A DNA stretch of 64,000 bases from Marinobacter sp. (GTDB lineage: Bacteria; Pseudomonadota; Gammaproteobacteria; Pseudomonadales; Oleiphilaceae). The notes below the pieces were generated by a model, which ran no database searches, was not told where the DNA came from, and saw only the letters and a list, made by a program, of their open reading frames with translations. This document shows positions 37,347-46,236 of the stretch, one piece after another; within the stretch, counting starts at the first letter, position 1; each line of letters begins with the position of its first letter. Position numbers and translations under genes: made by a program. The stretch lies in assembly GCA_014359475.1 (NCBI GenBank), contig JACIZI010000001.1, forward strand, positions 186,001 to 250,000. The letters run 5' to 3'.

Positions 37347-38441
37347 CTAAGCCATAACGTAGCGCGCCCTGCCCTGTTTCTTTGCACAATACAGCGCTTC
37401 GTCGGCCCTCCGGATCATGTCGTCCATTGACTCAAATTCGCTGGCAAGCCCCTGGCAAATCCCAATGGAACAGCTGAGCACCCTGCTCCCGGGGCTGTCC
37501 TCGTTTGGCACAGCAAGCTGCTGCCATTGACTGAGAATATCTGCGGCAAGCCGCTCACACCGACCCGCATCCTCTGCGTCGATCACAGCCATGAATTCCT
37601 CGCCACCATAACGCCCGAGAATATCCGTCTGCCGTTTGAATATTTGTCGCATGATGTCAGCCTGAATACGAATAGCCCAATCGCCCTTCTGGTGACCATA
37701 GCGATCGTTGAACTGCTTGAAATGATCCAGGTCCATCATGAACACGGCAAGGCGCTGATTGGAACGCTGCTGCAACGCAAAGAAGCGCTCCGATTCACTC
37801 CTCAGTGCACGCCGGTTGAGTAACTCAGTAAGGCCATCCTCGGTGCTCAGGTCAACCAGCTGCGCATTGGCATCTTCAAGCTGCTCCAGCAATTGATCGA
37901 TCCTGTACCTGCCAATTACACCGATAAAAAGCGAGCCAGCTACGAACCCGGCATTCATCCATGTTCGCTCGCCGTAGACGAAATCCAAGAGCATCAAACC
38001 GACAAAGCCAAGCGAACTGAGCAGCATAGTGATTAACGCGTAACGGAAGGTCATTCCGAAAACAAAAAAACCGAAGAAAGCGTAAAGCAAGGTGCCCTCA
38101 TACGGAAAGCTGAATGCCGCCTGTTCCCAGGCCAGGTGAATCATATAGTAATTGGCGTAGGTGATGCTCAGGACTGTCACCAGAAATGCAGCTTGGGCAA
38201 ACTGAAGAAATTGCGGAAAAAAGGTGAAGGCGAGCAAGCCACCAAGAATCGGAAGCTGAATGAGGACTCTGTTGGTGATGTAAGCGTCCGCCAGTCCCGG
38301 CGGGAGCAGTTGAAGGTCACCAATCATGAACAGGGCAATCAGAATACCGCCAACGACGATAGATAAACGCAACATAAGCACGTTGCGTGGGGATATAGCT
38401 TTTGATTCAACTGAAGGAGCCGGCATAAAAGTAGAACTCAC
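37347..38441 (-). CDS. Membrane-bound diguanylate cyclase (GGDEF)
   Basis: Makes cyclic di-GMP from two GTP. The 364-residue protein has an N-terminal membrane part (about 20-178, roughly six helices), a short coiled segment (LLEQLEDANAQLVDLS) and a GGDEF domain. The active site is GGEEF at 279-283. An inhibitory site RQTD (270-273) lies five residues before it, so the enzyme is likely product-inhibited. No EAL domain is present. The start is a GTG at 38441; an ATG five codons later is also possible. With the PilZ proteins in the window it fits local c-di-GMP signalling, though no direct link can be shown. Confidence 0.92.
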   Translation of the reverse strand: MSSTFMPAPSVESKAISPRNVLMLRLSIVVGGILIALFMIGDLQLLPPGLADAYITNRVLIQLPILGGLLAFTFFPQFLQFAQAAFLVTVLSITYANYYMIHLAWEQAAFSFPYEGTLLYAFFGFFVFGMTFRYALITMLLSSLGFVGLMLLDFVYGERTWMNAGFVAGSLFIGVIGRYRIDQLLEQLEDANAQLVDLSTEDGLTELLNRRALRSESERFFALQQRSNQRLAVFMMDLDHFKQFNDRYGHQKGDWAIRIQADIMRQIFKRQTDILGRYGGEEFMAVIDAEDAGRCERLAADILSQWQQLAVPNEDSPGSRVLSCSIGICQGLASEFESMDDMIRRADEALYCAKKQGRARYVMA

Positions 38442-38630
38442 AGCGCATTTGTTATTCTTTGTACCGGCCAGATCTAATCAGATTTCTGGCTGCATAACCA
38501 GTCTTTCATCGATTCAAACGAGGTACTTCGCACGTTGGTTGCACCTCCCTGCACCATTTGGGAAATCTTCCGTGAAAACGCACCAGCTCAGAGCAACACT
38601 TTCGGGCAAGGTGGACGCCAAGCCTGCCTG

Positions 38631-38647
38631 TTGTGCTTTTTGCACAA
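38631..38647. promoter_or_regulatory. Perfect dyad, candidate operator upstream of codB
   Basis: TTGTGC-TTTTT-GCACAA, a perfect 6-bp inverted repeat about 45 bp upstream of the sigma-54-like element. The half-site order (GTGC then GCAC) is the reverse of the NtrC consensus, so I do not call it an NtrC site. It could bind a local activator, including the small HTH protein encoded between codB and codA. Confidence 0.4.
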
Positions 38648-38691
38648 TGCTGCCATGTTTAATTTGCAGACAGCCCCTCAATACATGGCTC

Positions 38692-38706
38692 TGGCATAAA
38701 TGTTGC
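38692..38706 (+). promoter_or_regulatory. Sigma-54-like promoter of codB
   Basis: TGGCAT-AAATG-TTGC with the GG and GC exactly 12 bp apart, as in -24/-12 promoters (TGGCAC-N5-TTGC). It ends about 40 bp before the codB ATG. A nitrogen-controlled promoter fits genes that release ammonia from cytosine. Confidence 0.55.
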
Positions 38707-38745
38707 CGGCTGTCTTCGTGTTATTCACGACACGGAGAAATCGCC

Positions 38746-40029
38746 ATGACGACCGAACCAACCCCGCAAGAACAGGATTACCCTCTCAGTCCGGTCCCCA
38801 TGGATCAGCGCAAAAGCGTCTGGTCGATGGGACTGGTGCTTATTGGCTTTACCTTCTTCACCGCCACCATGTGGGCCGGTGGGAGTGTGGGTGTCGCCTT
38901 CGACTTTTCCACGATGTTGATGGTGCTGGCCATCGGTAACCTGCTGTTGGGTGCCTACGCCGCAGGGCTTGGATATATCGCCGCAAAGAGCGGCCTGAAC
39001 ACGGCCTTGATGAGCCGGTTCACCTTTGGCGAGATTGGCAGCAAACTTTCCGACCTTATCCTCGGTTTTACCCAGATTGGCTGGTACGCCTGGGGCACAG
39101 CCACCATGGCGATCCTGCTGGTAAAACTTACCGGGATGCCGGAGGGAATGACCACCTCGCTCATGGTGCTGTTTGGTTTCGCATTCTGTGTAACCGCGTT
39201 TATCGGTTATCGCGGCCTTGAGTGGCTGTCTCGAATTGCCGTGCCCGCCATGATTATTCTGGTGGCCGTCAGCATGGTCATCGCCACCTCCGACGCCGGC
39301 GGCCTGAGCGGGCTGCTGGCCATTACACCAACCGATGAGATGAGCGTTGCAGCGGCAATCACACTGGTTTTCGGCACCTTTGTGAGCGGCGGAACTCAGG
39401 CTACCAACTGGACCCGCTTCGCCAAGTCCGGAAAAACTGCCGTGATCGCAACACTGCTTGCCTTCTTCCTCGGAAACGGGTTAATGACCCTGATTGGCGC
39501 CTTCGGAGCGCTGGTCTATCAGCAGGCTGATATTGTCGACATCATGGTCGCGCAAGGCCTGGCAACGCTGGGCATCCTGATGCTGTTCCTGAACCTGTGG
39601 ACCACCCAGGACAACACGGTTTACAACTTTGCGGTAGCAGGCTGCAACCTGATCCGTACCCGCCACCGAAAGGCTGTTACCATTGCTGGTGCGGCGATCG
39701 GTACTGTATTGGCAGTACTGGGCATGTACGAATGGCTGATCCCCTTCCTGATTTTGCTTGGCACCTTTATCCCACCGATTGGTGGTGTCATCATGGCCAG
39801 CTACTTTGTCGGCTATAAACGCCAGTACCCGGATCTGACCACGGCTACACTTCCAGCCTTCAACTTCCCGGGACTCGCCGCCTACGCTATCGGCTCAGCA
39901 GCCGCTTATACTTCTCCCTGGATCGCACCCATTGTGGGAGTCATCGTTGCTGCCCTGAGCTACAGCCTGATTCTGATTGTCGGCGAAGCGGTCCGTGAAC
40001 GTAAGGCACAGGTAATGGGAGCCATTTAA
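38746..40029 (+). CDS. codB: Cytosine permease
   Basis: Imports cytosine across the inner membrane (NCS1 family). The 427-residue protein has about twelve hydrophobic segments. Family features seen are the start region LSPVPMDQRKSVWSMG, GGSVGVAFDFSTML, GLNTALMSRFTFGEIGSKL and TFVSGGTQATNWTRFAKSG (pieces). The ATG 38746 has CACGGAG upstream. It is first in codB-HTH-codA, and the next gene starts immediately after its TAA. Cytosine as substrate is supported by codA in the same operon. Confidence 0.93.
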   Translation: MTTEPTPQEQDYPLSPVPMDQRKSVWSMGLVLIGFTFFTATMWAGGSVGVAFDFSTMLMVLAIGNLLLGAYAAGLGYIAAKSGLNTALMSRFTFGEIGSKLSDLILGFTQIGWYAWGTATMAILLVKLTGMPEGMTTSLMVLFGFAFCVTAFIGYRGLEWLSRIAVPAMIILVAVSMVIATSDAGGLSGLLAITPTDEMSVAAAITLVFGTFVSGGTQATNWTRFAKSGKTAVIATLLAFFLGNGLMTLIGAFGALVYQQADIVDIMVAQGLATLGILMLFLNLWTTQDNTVYNFAVAGCNLIRTRHRKAVTIAGAAIGTVLAVLGMYEWLIPFLILLGTFIPPIGGVIMASYFVGYKRQYPDLTTATLPAFNFPGLAAYAIGSAAAYTSPWIAPIVGVIVAALSYSLILIVGEAVRERKAQVMGAI

Positions 40030-40251
40030 GTGACACTGCGATGCCGGGATGTTCTGGCGGACTCTGACGAACTGCTGGAAGCCTGGATCGCCTGCCGGGG
40101 CAACCAGAGTGCCATGGCAGGGGCGCTTGGCTGCCACAGGAACACCGTACGTAACCGAATGAACCAGCTCACTGGACTGTTGGCAGACCAGACCAAACCG
40201 GGTGATCCTTTTAAAGCACTTCTTTTGGCTCACCTCTTACTGAAGCCATAA
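40030..40251 (+). CDS. Miniature PucR-type helix-turn-helix protein
   Basis: A 73-residue protein consisting of little more than the PucR C-terminal HTH domain (RGNQSAMAGALGCHRNTVRNRMNQLTGLL). Full PucR-type regulators carry a large N-terminal sensor domain that is absent here. The GTG start abuts the codB stop (TAAGTG), so it is part of the operon by translational coupling. It may regulate codBA or be a remnant of a longer regulator. The clean frame and position between codB and codA favour a working gene. Confidence 0.75.
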   Translation: MTLRCRDVLADSDELLEAWIACRGNQSAMAGALGCHRNTVRNRMNQLTGLLADQTKPGDPFKALLLAHLLLKP

Positions 40252-40280
40252 GCGCTCTTGAGCCATTTGCCGGAGATACC

Positions 40281-41537
40281 ATGTCGACACAACTGAATGC
40301 CATAGTGAACGCACGTTTGCAGGGCCGAAATGGGCTGCACAGACTCGATATCAGCAACGGCTGTTTTTCGGGCATCGCCGCCCAGCCTCACACCACCACC
40401 GCCCAAGAGGATGAACTGGATGCCCAGGGCAACCTTGTTACACCCGCGTTCGTGGAACCACACATTCATCTCGACGCTGCCATGACAGCGGGGGAACCCC
40501 GCTGGAACAAAAGCGGCACCCTGTTTGAAGGCATTGAATGCTGGTCCGAACGCAAGACAACGCTGAGTCACGACGATGTCATCAACCGTGCCACCCAGAC
40601 ACTGAAGCTGTTTGCCGCCCATGGCATCCAGTACGTCCGTACCCACGTGGATGTTACCGATCCGAAGCTGACCGCACTCAAGGCCATGCTAGAGGTTCGC
40701 GAACAAACTTCGGCCTTTGTTGATCTGCAGATCGTCGCTTTTCCCCAGGAAGGCATCTGGTCTTTTAAAAACGGTCGGGAACTCATGGAGGAGTCGGTCC
40801 GCCTTGGTGCGGACGTGGTGGGCGGTATTCCCCACTTCGAGTTTACCCGGGACTACGGAGCGGAGTCCGTCCGCTGGCTGATGGAATTGGCACACAACAA
40901 CGACCGACTGGTGGATGTACACTGCGATGAAATTGATGATCCGGAATCCCGGTTTCTGGAAGTTCTGGCGGCTGAGGCACTGAGGCTCGACTACGGCTCC
41001 AGAGTATCCGCCAGCCACACTTGCGCCATGGGCTCCTACAACGATGCCTATTGCGGCCGTCTGTTCCGGTTGTTGAAAAGGGCCGGTCTGCGTTTCCTTT
41101 CCATGCCTACCGAGAGCCTGCATTTGCAGGGCCGTTTCGACAGCTACCCGAAACGTCGTGGCATTACCCGAGTCGCGGAACTCCTTGATGCAGGACTCAA
41201 GGTCGCCTTCGGTCAGGATTCCATCCGTGACCCCTGGTACCCCATGGGTAATGGCAACATGCTGCGGACCCTTGACGTCGGCCTGCACGCCTGCCATATG
41301 CTCGGAATGAGCCGCATCGACCGCTCAATTGAACTGATCACCGAGAACGGAGCGGCAGCACTTGATCTTGAGGAGTATGGGATAGCGGAAGGGATGCCAG
41401 CACGATGCATCGTTCAACAAGGGGCTACGCCCTATGAAGTGCTGCTCGGACAAATGCCGGTACTGGCTTCGGTTCGAGACGGGCAGATTCTGGTCCGCAG
41501 AAAAGCCAGCCAGCCAGAGAAAGACCTGATGCTCTAA
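40281..41537 (+). CDS. codA: Cytosine deaminase
   Basis: Converts cytosine to uracil and ammonia. The 418-residue protein keeps the amidohydrolase metal ligands and catalytic residues at the E. coli CodA positions: His61 and His63 (HIHLD), His214 and Glu217 (HCDEID), His246 (SHTC) and Asp313 (GQDSIRDPWYP). CCGGAG lies before the ATG. It is the third gene of the cytosine operon and gives usable nitrogen, consistent with the sigma-54-like promoter upstream. About 30 bp downstream lies the convergent VapC-type toxin gene. Confidence 0.96.
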   Translation: MSTQLNAIVNARLQGRNGLHRLDISNGCFSGIAAQPHTTTAQEDELDAQGNLVTPAFVEPHIHLDAAMTAGEPRWNKSGTLFEGIECWSERKTTLSHDDVINRATQTLKLFAAHGIQYVRTHVDVTDPKLTALKAMLEVREQTSAFVDLQIVAFPQEGIWSFKNGRELMEESVRLGADVVGGIPHFEFTRDYGAESVRWLMELAHNNDRLVDVHCDEIDDPESRFLEVLAAEALRLDYGSRVSASHTCAMGSYNDAYCGRLFRLLKRAGLRFLSMPTESLHLQGRFDSYPKRRGITRVAELLDAGLKVAFGQDSIRDPWYPMGNGNMLRTLDVGLHACHMLGMSRIDRSIELITENGAAALDLEEYGIAEGMPARCIVQQGATPYEVLLGQMPVLASVRDGQILVRRKASQPEKDLML

Positions 41538-41569
41538 AAAACGCGGCGGGACCCGCTACCGGGCCCCTA

Positions 41570-41971
41570 TCACCAAATTGACCGAACGTGCTTGTACGCC
41601 CGGATGTTTTCGTCTGCTGTTACCAGCGGCACATTGAAGTGTCTGGCGAGGGCGGTAATCATCCGGTCGGCCGGGTCTTTGTGGAAGTCTCCCGGCAAAC
41701 GTGTTGATTCAACGCCCACCACCTCATCAACAGGTACAAACTTCACCCCCTCAATTTCACGGACGGTTTCAAGCCAGTCATCGAGGTTCATCCCCAGAGT
41801 CAGACGGTCACGTCCGACAAGCAGGGCGATCTCCCACGCCGATATTGCCGAGATCAAGATGAGTCCGTCCTCATCCTGCTGCTCGTGATCTACTGCCGCC
41901 CTGGCGTTCGGGGAAAGCTGGCTGTCACCATTTACCCACCAAATCAGGGTGTGAGTGTCGAGAACGATCAA
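41570..41971 (-). CDS. vapC: PIN domain toxin (VapC family)
   Basis: A 133-residue PIN-domain ribonuclease toxin. The acidic active-site residues are visible: Asp in IVLDTHTLIWW, Glu in SAWEIALL, Asp in HKDPADRMI and Asp in LVTADENI. The start is best placed at TTG 41971, which has GGGAGG at 7-nt spacing and overlaps the antitoxin stop (TTGA). A further TTG at 41986 is possible. Such toxins cleave specific RNAs such as tRNA; the target here is unknown. Confidence 0.88.
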   Translation of the reverse strand: MIVLDTHTLIWWVNGDSQLSPNARAAVDHEQQDEDGLILISAISAWEIALLVGRDRLTLGMNLDDWLETVREIEGVKFVPVDEVVGVESTRLPGDFHKDPADRMITALARHFNVPLVTADENIRAYKHVRSIW

Positions 41972-42204
41972 CCCAGAGCCTCCCAATCGTCTTCAGCAAC
42001 CGGCTCTGTCGGGTTCCTGAACTCCAGAACACTCCCGCGCAACCGCTCAAGAGGCGACCGCTTATCGCTCCGGTAGCGTCGGATCTCTACAGTTGGCTGA
42101 CCGCGATCCGTAACCACTAGCGACTCTCCAGAGGTCTCAACCTTGCGGAAATACTCAAGTGCCTTTGCCTTGAATTGTGATTTCGTTACCTGTTCCTGGT
42201 TCAT
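41968..42204 (-). CDS. Phd/YefM-type antitoxin
   Basis: A 78-residue antitoxin that pairs with the PIN toxin. The N-terminal Phd/YefM fold is seen in QFKAKALEYFRKVETSGESLVVTDRGQPTVEI (short pieces), and the C-terminal tail (LEFRNPTEPVAEDDWEALG) would bind the toxin. Antitoxin-first order with a 4-bp overlap is standard. The ATG 42204 lacks a strong ribosome site; in-frame starts at 42210 (GTG) and 42240 (ATG) exist. Confidence 0.83.
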   Translation of the reverse strand: MNQEQVTKSQFKAKALEYFRKVETSGESLVVTDRGQPTVEIRRYRSDKRSPLERLRGSVLEFRNPTEPVAEDDWEALG

Positions 42205-42323
42205 GGACACACCATGGTCATTGGGTATGGTCACCACCATAGATCAGCATAGTGACTACCGCAAGTGGTCATTTCAATTTTCGACTTCTACGCCGATGTG
42301 GATCGTTTGCATTGGTAACTCTG

Positions 42324-43637
42324 TCAGTTGGTGAACGGTTTGAAGGCATCGAGAAAGGTCTGGAAATCCCGTTCCACACACTCTGTGTAATGGGTGGCAA
42401 TCGCTCTCACCAAAGCAACGAATTCGCCCTCCCTGTCTTTCGTCAGTCTCTTCAGAGTCTCTTCGAACATAAACGGCCGATCCGGGTTCAGGGGGCGACT
42501 GGCGCGCTTGTGTTCCGTTGCGAGGATTTCACCCCAGGTGCCGGCCATCTTCAGGAAATGCTTTTTCTTATCAAGCTTCTCTGTGGGAAAATCATCCTTG
42601 AAGGGTGACCGCTCCCTGACCGAGAACACTTGATCCTCGTATTCCAGCCAGCCCAGGTATTGGTCCGGGTGCTCTGCCAGGGCGCGGAATGCCGCTTCGT
42701 GCCTTACGCCCTCATTGGGATAGACCCGCCGGTAGGCCTGCAGTTCCGGTTCTGACATGGCAAGCAACAAGGCCGGCCCACCCTGTTCCTTGATGTCGAG
42801 GATGATGTCATCGTTCTGCGACCCGTCCTCGCCTTCAATCAGGGCATAGAATCGCATGGTGCCAAGGGAACCGGTGCCGGCACTGATACGGCGAACCACG
42901 TCCTTGAGCCGGTAGAAGTCATGTTCGCCACCCTGCTCTCTTTTTTCTCTATAGGCCTCGAACGATGCCACGAACTGTTTGCGGGCGACCGGAGACAAAC
43001 GCTTGAGCTTGGGGTTGCTGGCATCGAAAGCCCGCTTGCCGTTTTTTTGCAGGCGCGTCCACTTTTTCAGCATGCGTTCACGACTCTTTTTTCTGGCAAC
43101 CTTCTGCAGGAATTTCCTGAGCGGTTTGCCGGCGGTATCGGCGGTGTAATGCACTTCCCGCTCCAGATCTCCCTTGCTGTAGTCTGTCGCGGTCTTGAGA
43201 TAAGCTTTCACAAGCGCATCAATGGCCTTTGCACACGTGGAATCATCAAAATTGCCATTGGCCCGGGTATCCAACACAAGGCTGACCGCCAGACGCCAGA
43301 GGTCGTACTGGTAATCCGAAACCACGGCATCATCAAAGTCGTCCAGCCCATAGATCACGTCGCCGTCGTGATTGGCAAAAGCCCCGAAGTTATACACATG
43401 GGCATCACCCTGTATCCACGTCTGGGTTCCGGCCACCCCGCCAAACAGGGCAAACCGCCAGTCGTTATACATGTCCTGCCAGAACAGATGGCTGGTACCC
43501 CGGAAAAACCGGTAGGACGATTCAGCCATGGCCGCAAACTTTTTCCGGCGGGCCGGTGCATCGAGATCGGCGTTGCTCTCGGTGATTGCCTGAATGACCT
43601 GTTGATCGCGATTGTGAAGCGTCAGGTCCTTGATCAT
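42324..43637 (-). CDS. DUF2252 domain protein
   Basis: A 437-residue soluble protein of the DUF2252 family. Characteristic stretches are FFRGTSHLFWQDMY, GDAHVYNFGAF and YGLDDFDDAVVSDYQYDLWRL, which resemble a phosphotransferase (kinase-like) active site with conserved Asp and His. No substrate is established for the family. The ATG 43637 has AGAGAG upstream. It stands alone between the toxin-antitoxin pair and the tRNA gene. Confidence 0.9.
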   Translation of the reverse strand: MIKDLTLHNRDQQVIQAITESNADLDAPARRKKFAAMAESSYRFFRGTSHLFWQDMYNDWRFALFGGVAGTQTWIQGDAHVYNFGAFANHDGDVIYGLDDFDDAVVSDYQYDLWRLAVSLVLDTRANGNFDDSTCAKAIDALVKAYLKTATDYSKGDLEREVHYTADTAGKPLRKFLQKVARKKSRERMLKKWTRLQKNGKRAFDASNPKLKRLSPVARKQFVASFEAYREKREQGGEHDFYRLKDVVRRISAGTGSLGTMRFYALIEGEDGSQNDDIILDIKEQGGPALLLAMSEPELQAYRRVYPNEGVRHEAAFRALAEHPDQYLGWLEYEDQVFSVRERSPFKDDFPTEKLDKKKHFLKMAGTWGEILATEHKRASRPLNPDRPFMFEETLKRLTKDREGEFVALVRAIATHYTECVERDFQTFLDAFKPFTN

Positions 43638-43803
43638 ATTTGACTCTCTTCGCTGGTTTGGACATTTGAAACGAGCCTAACACGGACGAGGGTGACTGAT
43701 CTCGCGCCAGATTAAGGTAACAGTGACCAATGTCCCGGCATTAAGCATCGGTAAGGTTGGCCCGGGCGGCGAAGAGGTAGGGGGAAGTCTGTAACTATTT
43801 AAT

Positions 43804-43890
43804 TGGTGCCCGGAGCCGGACTTGAACCGGCACGACCTAACGGTCGAGAGATTTTAAGTCTCTTGTGTCTACCAATTTCACCATCCGGGC
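43804..43890 (-). tRNA. tRNA-Leu (anticodon UAA)
   Basis: An 87-nt tRNA with the 3' CCA encoded. The acceptor stem is GCCCGGA/TCCGGGC with an A discriminator. The anticodon loop CTTAAAA between AGAGA and TCTCT gives UAA. The T-loop GTTCAAGTC is typical, and a long variable arm (CGACCGTTAGGTCG) marks it as a class II leucine tRNA. No integrase or attachment site duplication was seen beside it. Confidence 0.96.
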
Positions 43891-43966
43891 ATATCGGTGG
43901 GGAGTCGAGGGGCAGGATTGTATAAGGGCTCGGTTTATAACGCAATTGCCGGTGACCCCTTCCCTC

Positions 43967-44587
43967 CTAGATATGCCGGGCACGGCCCTTGTAGATGTAG
44001 CCGGCGATTTTGGGGGCTTTGGGTACGTAGAGGTTTTCCAGTTCCATTATGCGGAAGCCGGCCTGCTGGATGAGCTCGGTAATCGGCCGGTTCAGGTGGC
44101 AGCCGCCGGCAACCTTTTTCCAGGCCGGGGTAATGCGGTTCTGCCAGGTGCGGGTGCTTTGGTGGGGCGATTGACCGTGTTCCAGGAACAGCAGCTCCCC
44201 GTCCGGGCGCAGTACCCGTTTCATCTGTTCCAGCGCCGCTTGCCAGTCCGGGATGGTGCACAGGGTAAAGGTCAGCAGTACGGTGTCCACGGAGTTGTCT
44301 GCCAGAGGAATCTGTTCGCCGGGGAGGTCCAGCCATTCCACCTTAACCTTGCTTTTGGCGAGGTTGGGCCGGGCCTTTTTCCGCATGCCACGGGAAGGCT
44401 CCAGGCCGTAGACAAGATCCACCTTGTCAGCATCATAGAATTCCAGGTTAAGGCCGGAGCCCATACCCACTTCCAGCACAGTGCCACGGGCCTGGGGGAC
44501 CACCTGGCTGCGCAGATTCATTACCTGGCCCATGGAGCAGGCACGGTCTATGATGTGAGGCAGTATCTTTTCTTCGTAAAGGCTCAT
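43967..44587 (-). CDS. Class I SAM-dependent methyltransferase
   Basis: A 206-residue methyltransferase with the SAM-binding motif VLEVGMGSGLNLEFY, the acidic residue after strand 2 (YGLEPS), VDTVLLTFTLCTIPDW and LRPDGELLFLEHG. It resembles the UbiE/methyltransferase-11 type and the PMT/MT11 group found near membrane lipid genes. The ATG 44587 has only a weak ribosome site; an extension to 44641 is possible. It is divergent from the cydABDC operon. The substrate is unknown. Confidence 0.85.
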   Translation of the reverse strand: MSLYEEKILPHIIDRACSMGQVMNLRSQVVPQARGTVLEVGMGSGLNLEFYDADKVDLVYGLEPSRGMRKKARPNLAKSKVKVEWLDLPGEQIPLADNSVDTVLLTFTLCTIPDWQAALEQMKRVLRPDGELLFLEHGQSPHQSTRTWQNRITPAWKKVAGGCHLNRPITELIQQAGFRIMELENLYVPKAPKIAGYIYKGRARHI

Positions 44588-44601
44588 TGTGTATCCCGAT
44601 C

Positions 44602-44615
44602 TTGATATAAAGCAA
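44602..44615. promoter_or_regulatory. FNR/ANR-like box upstream of cydA
   Basis: TTGAT-ATAA-AGCAA, one mismatch from the FNR/ANR consensus TTGAT-N4-ATCAA, about 200 bp before cydA and next to the methyltransferase start. Oxygen control of bd oxidase genes by such regulators is well known; the site itself is only predicted. Confidence 0.4.
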
Positions 44616-44815
44616 GGGTGTGACAATCTGTCCCATGGCAACGTTTAGCGCATAAACAGTACCATGATTTGCTCAGGGCGCATAAGCGCACTGACACTCT
44701 GCCGCTAATAATAAAGGAGCCAGCCAGAGGCTCCAACATACCACGGGAAGGCAGCCCTCAGGGGCACATTCATGTGCATGTGTCGTGTCGAGTTCAATTA
44801 CCGGAGGACTTCAGA

Positions 44816-46234
44816 ATGGAGCTGGATCCAGTTCTGCTCTCACGCATTCAGTTTGCGTTCGTGGTGTCGTTCCACGCTATCTTCCCGGTGTTTACCATCG
44901 GTCTTGCTTCCTTCATTGCGGTACTTGAGGCCCTGGCCTTCAAGACGGACGATAACCTCTGGATAAAGCTGTCCGCCTTCTGGACCAAGGTGTTTGCCGT
45001 GGTGTTCGGTATGGGGGTCGTGTCGGGCATTGTGATGTCGTTCCAGTTCGGCACCAACTGGAGTAACTTTGCCCAGGCTTCGGCCAATTTTCTCGGGCCG
45101 GTGCTCAGCTATGAGGTGATAACGGCTTTCTTCCTGGAGGCGGCGTTCCTCGGCGTTCTGCTGTTTGGCAGGGACAAAGTGCCGCCGGGTGTGCACTTGT
45201 TGTCTGCAGTAATGGTGGCACTGGGAACCTTTATATCCTCCTTCTGGATTCTCTCGGCCAATAGCTGGATGCAGACCCCGGCGGGTACCGGGTTTCAGGA
45301 TGGCACCTTCCATGTGGTGTCATGGAGCGAGGCCATTTTTAATCCGTCTTTCCCCTATCGCTTTGCCCATATGGTCATTGCCTCCTTCCTGACCGGTAGC
45401 TTTGTGGTGGCCGGTGTGAGCGCCTGGTACCTGCTGCGGAACCGGGAGGTGCAGGCCAATCGCAAGGCGTTATCCATCTGCCTCTGGTTTCTGCTGATTA
45501 TCGCACCGGCTCAGTTGGTGGTAGGTGATTTACATGGCCTGAATACCCTGGAGCATCAGCCCACCAAGGTGGCAGCCATGGAGGGCAACTGGGAAACCTC
45601 TCGCCATGTGCCTTTATTACTGTTTGCGATGCCAGACCAGGAAAATGAGACAAACCATTTTGAAATCGGTATTCCTTCACTGGCGAGCTTCATTCTGACT
45701 CATGAGTGGGATGGCGAGGTGCCCGGGCTCAAGGCAGTGCCGGCTGCAGAGCGGCCACCAGTCGCGATCGTGTTCTGGTCGTTCCGTATTATGGTGGGTC
45801 TGGGCATGCTGATGATTCTGTTCGCCCTCGCTGGGCTGGTGCTGCGGGCCGGCGGTCGTTACTGGCGTACTCACTGGTTTCTGCAGGGGTTGCGGGCGAT
45901 GAGTGTTGCTCCGTTTATAGCGGTTCTGACTGGCTGGTTTGTGACGGAAACCGGGCGCGCTCCCTGGCTCGTTTACGGAATGATGACACACACGGAGGCA
46001 GTGACACCTTCTCTGACCGGTGGCATGGCGCTGTTTACACTGATTGGCTATATCGTGGTTTACTCGCTGGTGTTCTCCGCCGGGGCTTATTACCTGATGC
46101 GGGTACTTTATCTGGGGCTGGAGGAGCCGGACCACGAGGAACCGGATACCGACCGCCCGGCCCGTCCCCTGTCGGCTGCTCACGTGTCATTCGAGTACAA
46201 CTCTGACACCGCTGATCACAAAGGAGGTCACTGA
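44816..46234 (+). CDS. cydA: Cytochrome bd-type quinol oxidase subunit I (CIO type)
   Basis: Catalytic subunit of a terminal oxidase that reduces O2 with quinol electrons. The 472-residue protein has the heme-ligand His20 in FVVSFHAIFP, a second ligand region YRFAHMVIASF and the proton/heme pocket acids in YEVITAFFLEAAFLG. The quinol loop is short, as in the cyanide-insensitive (CioA) group, with GWFVTETGRAPWLVYG after it. The ATG 44816 has ACCGGAGGA upstream; a longer frame before it is not needed. It starts the cydABDC operon. Confidence 0.94.
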   Translation: MELDPVLLSRIQFAFVVSFHAIFPVFTIGLASFIAVLEALAFKTDDNLWIKLSAFWTKVFAVVFGMGVVSGIVMSFQFGTNWSNFAQASANFLGPVLSYEVITAFFLEAAFLGVLLFGRDKVPPGVHLLSAVMVALGTFISSFWILSANSWMQTPAGTGFQDGTFHVVSWSEAIFNPSFPYRFAHMVIASFLTGSFVVAGVSAWYLLRNREVQANRKALSICLWFLLIIAPAQLVVGDLHGLNTLEHQPTKVAAMEGNWETSRHVPLLLFAMPDQENETNHFEIGIPSLASFILTHEWDGEVPGLKAVPAAERPPVAIVFWSFRIMVGLGMLMILFALAGLVLRAGGRYWRTHWFLQGLRAMSVAPFIAVLTGWFVTETGRAPWLVYGMMTHTEAVTPSLTGGMALFTLIGYIVVYSLVFSAGAYYLMRVLYLGLEEPDHEEPDTDRPARPLSAAHVSFEYNSDTADHKGGH

Positions 46235-46236
46235 TT

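Larger units (their letters stand above)
38442..38745. other. Intergenic region upstream of codB
   Basis: 304 bp between the diguanylate cyclase start and codB. It carries a sigma-54-like promoter (38692-38706) and a perfect dyad (38631-38647), both described separately. The rest shows no gene or repeat that I can identify. Confidence 0.5.

Noticed and set aside
38540-38650. NtrC binding sites upstream of codB
   Set aside because: GCAC and GTGC motifs are present but not in the NtrC arrangement and spacing.
43700-44000. Integration site at the tRNA-Leu gene
   Set aside because: No integrase and no duplicated tRNA 3' end nearby.
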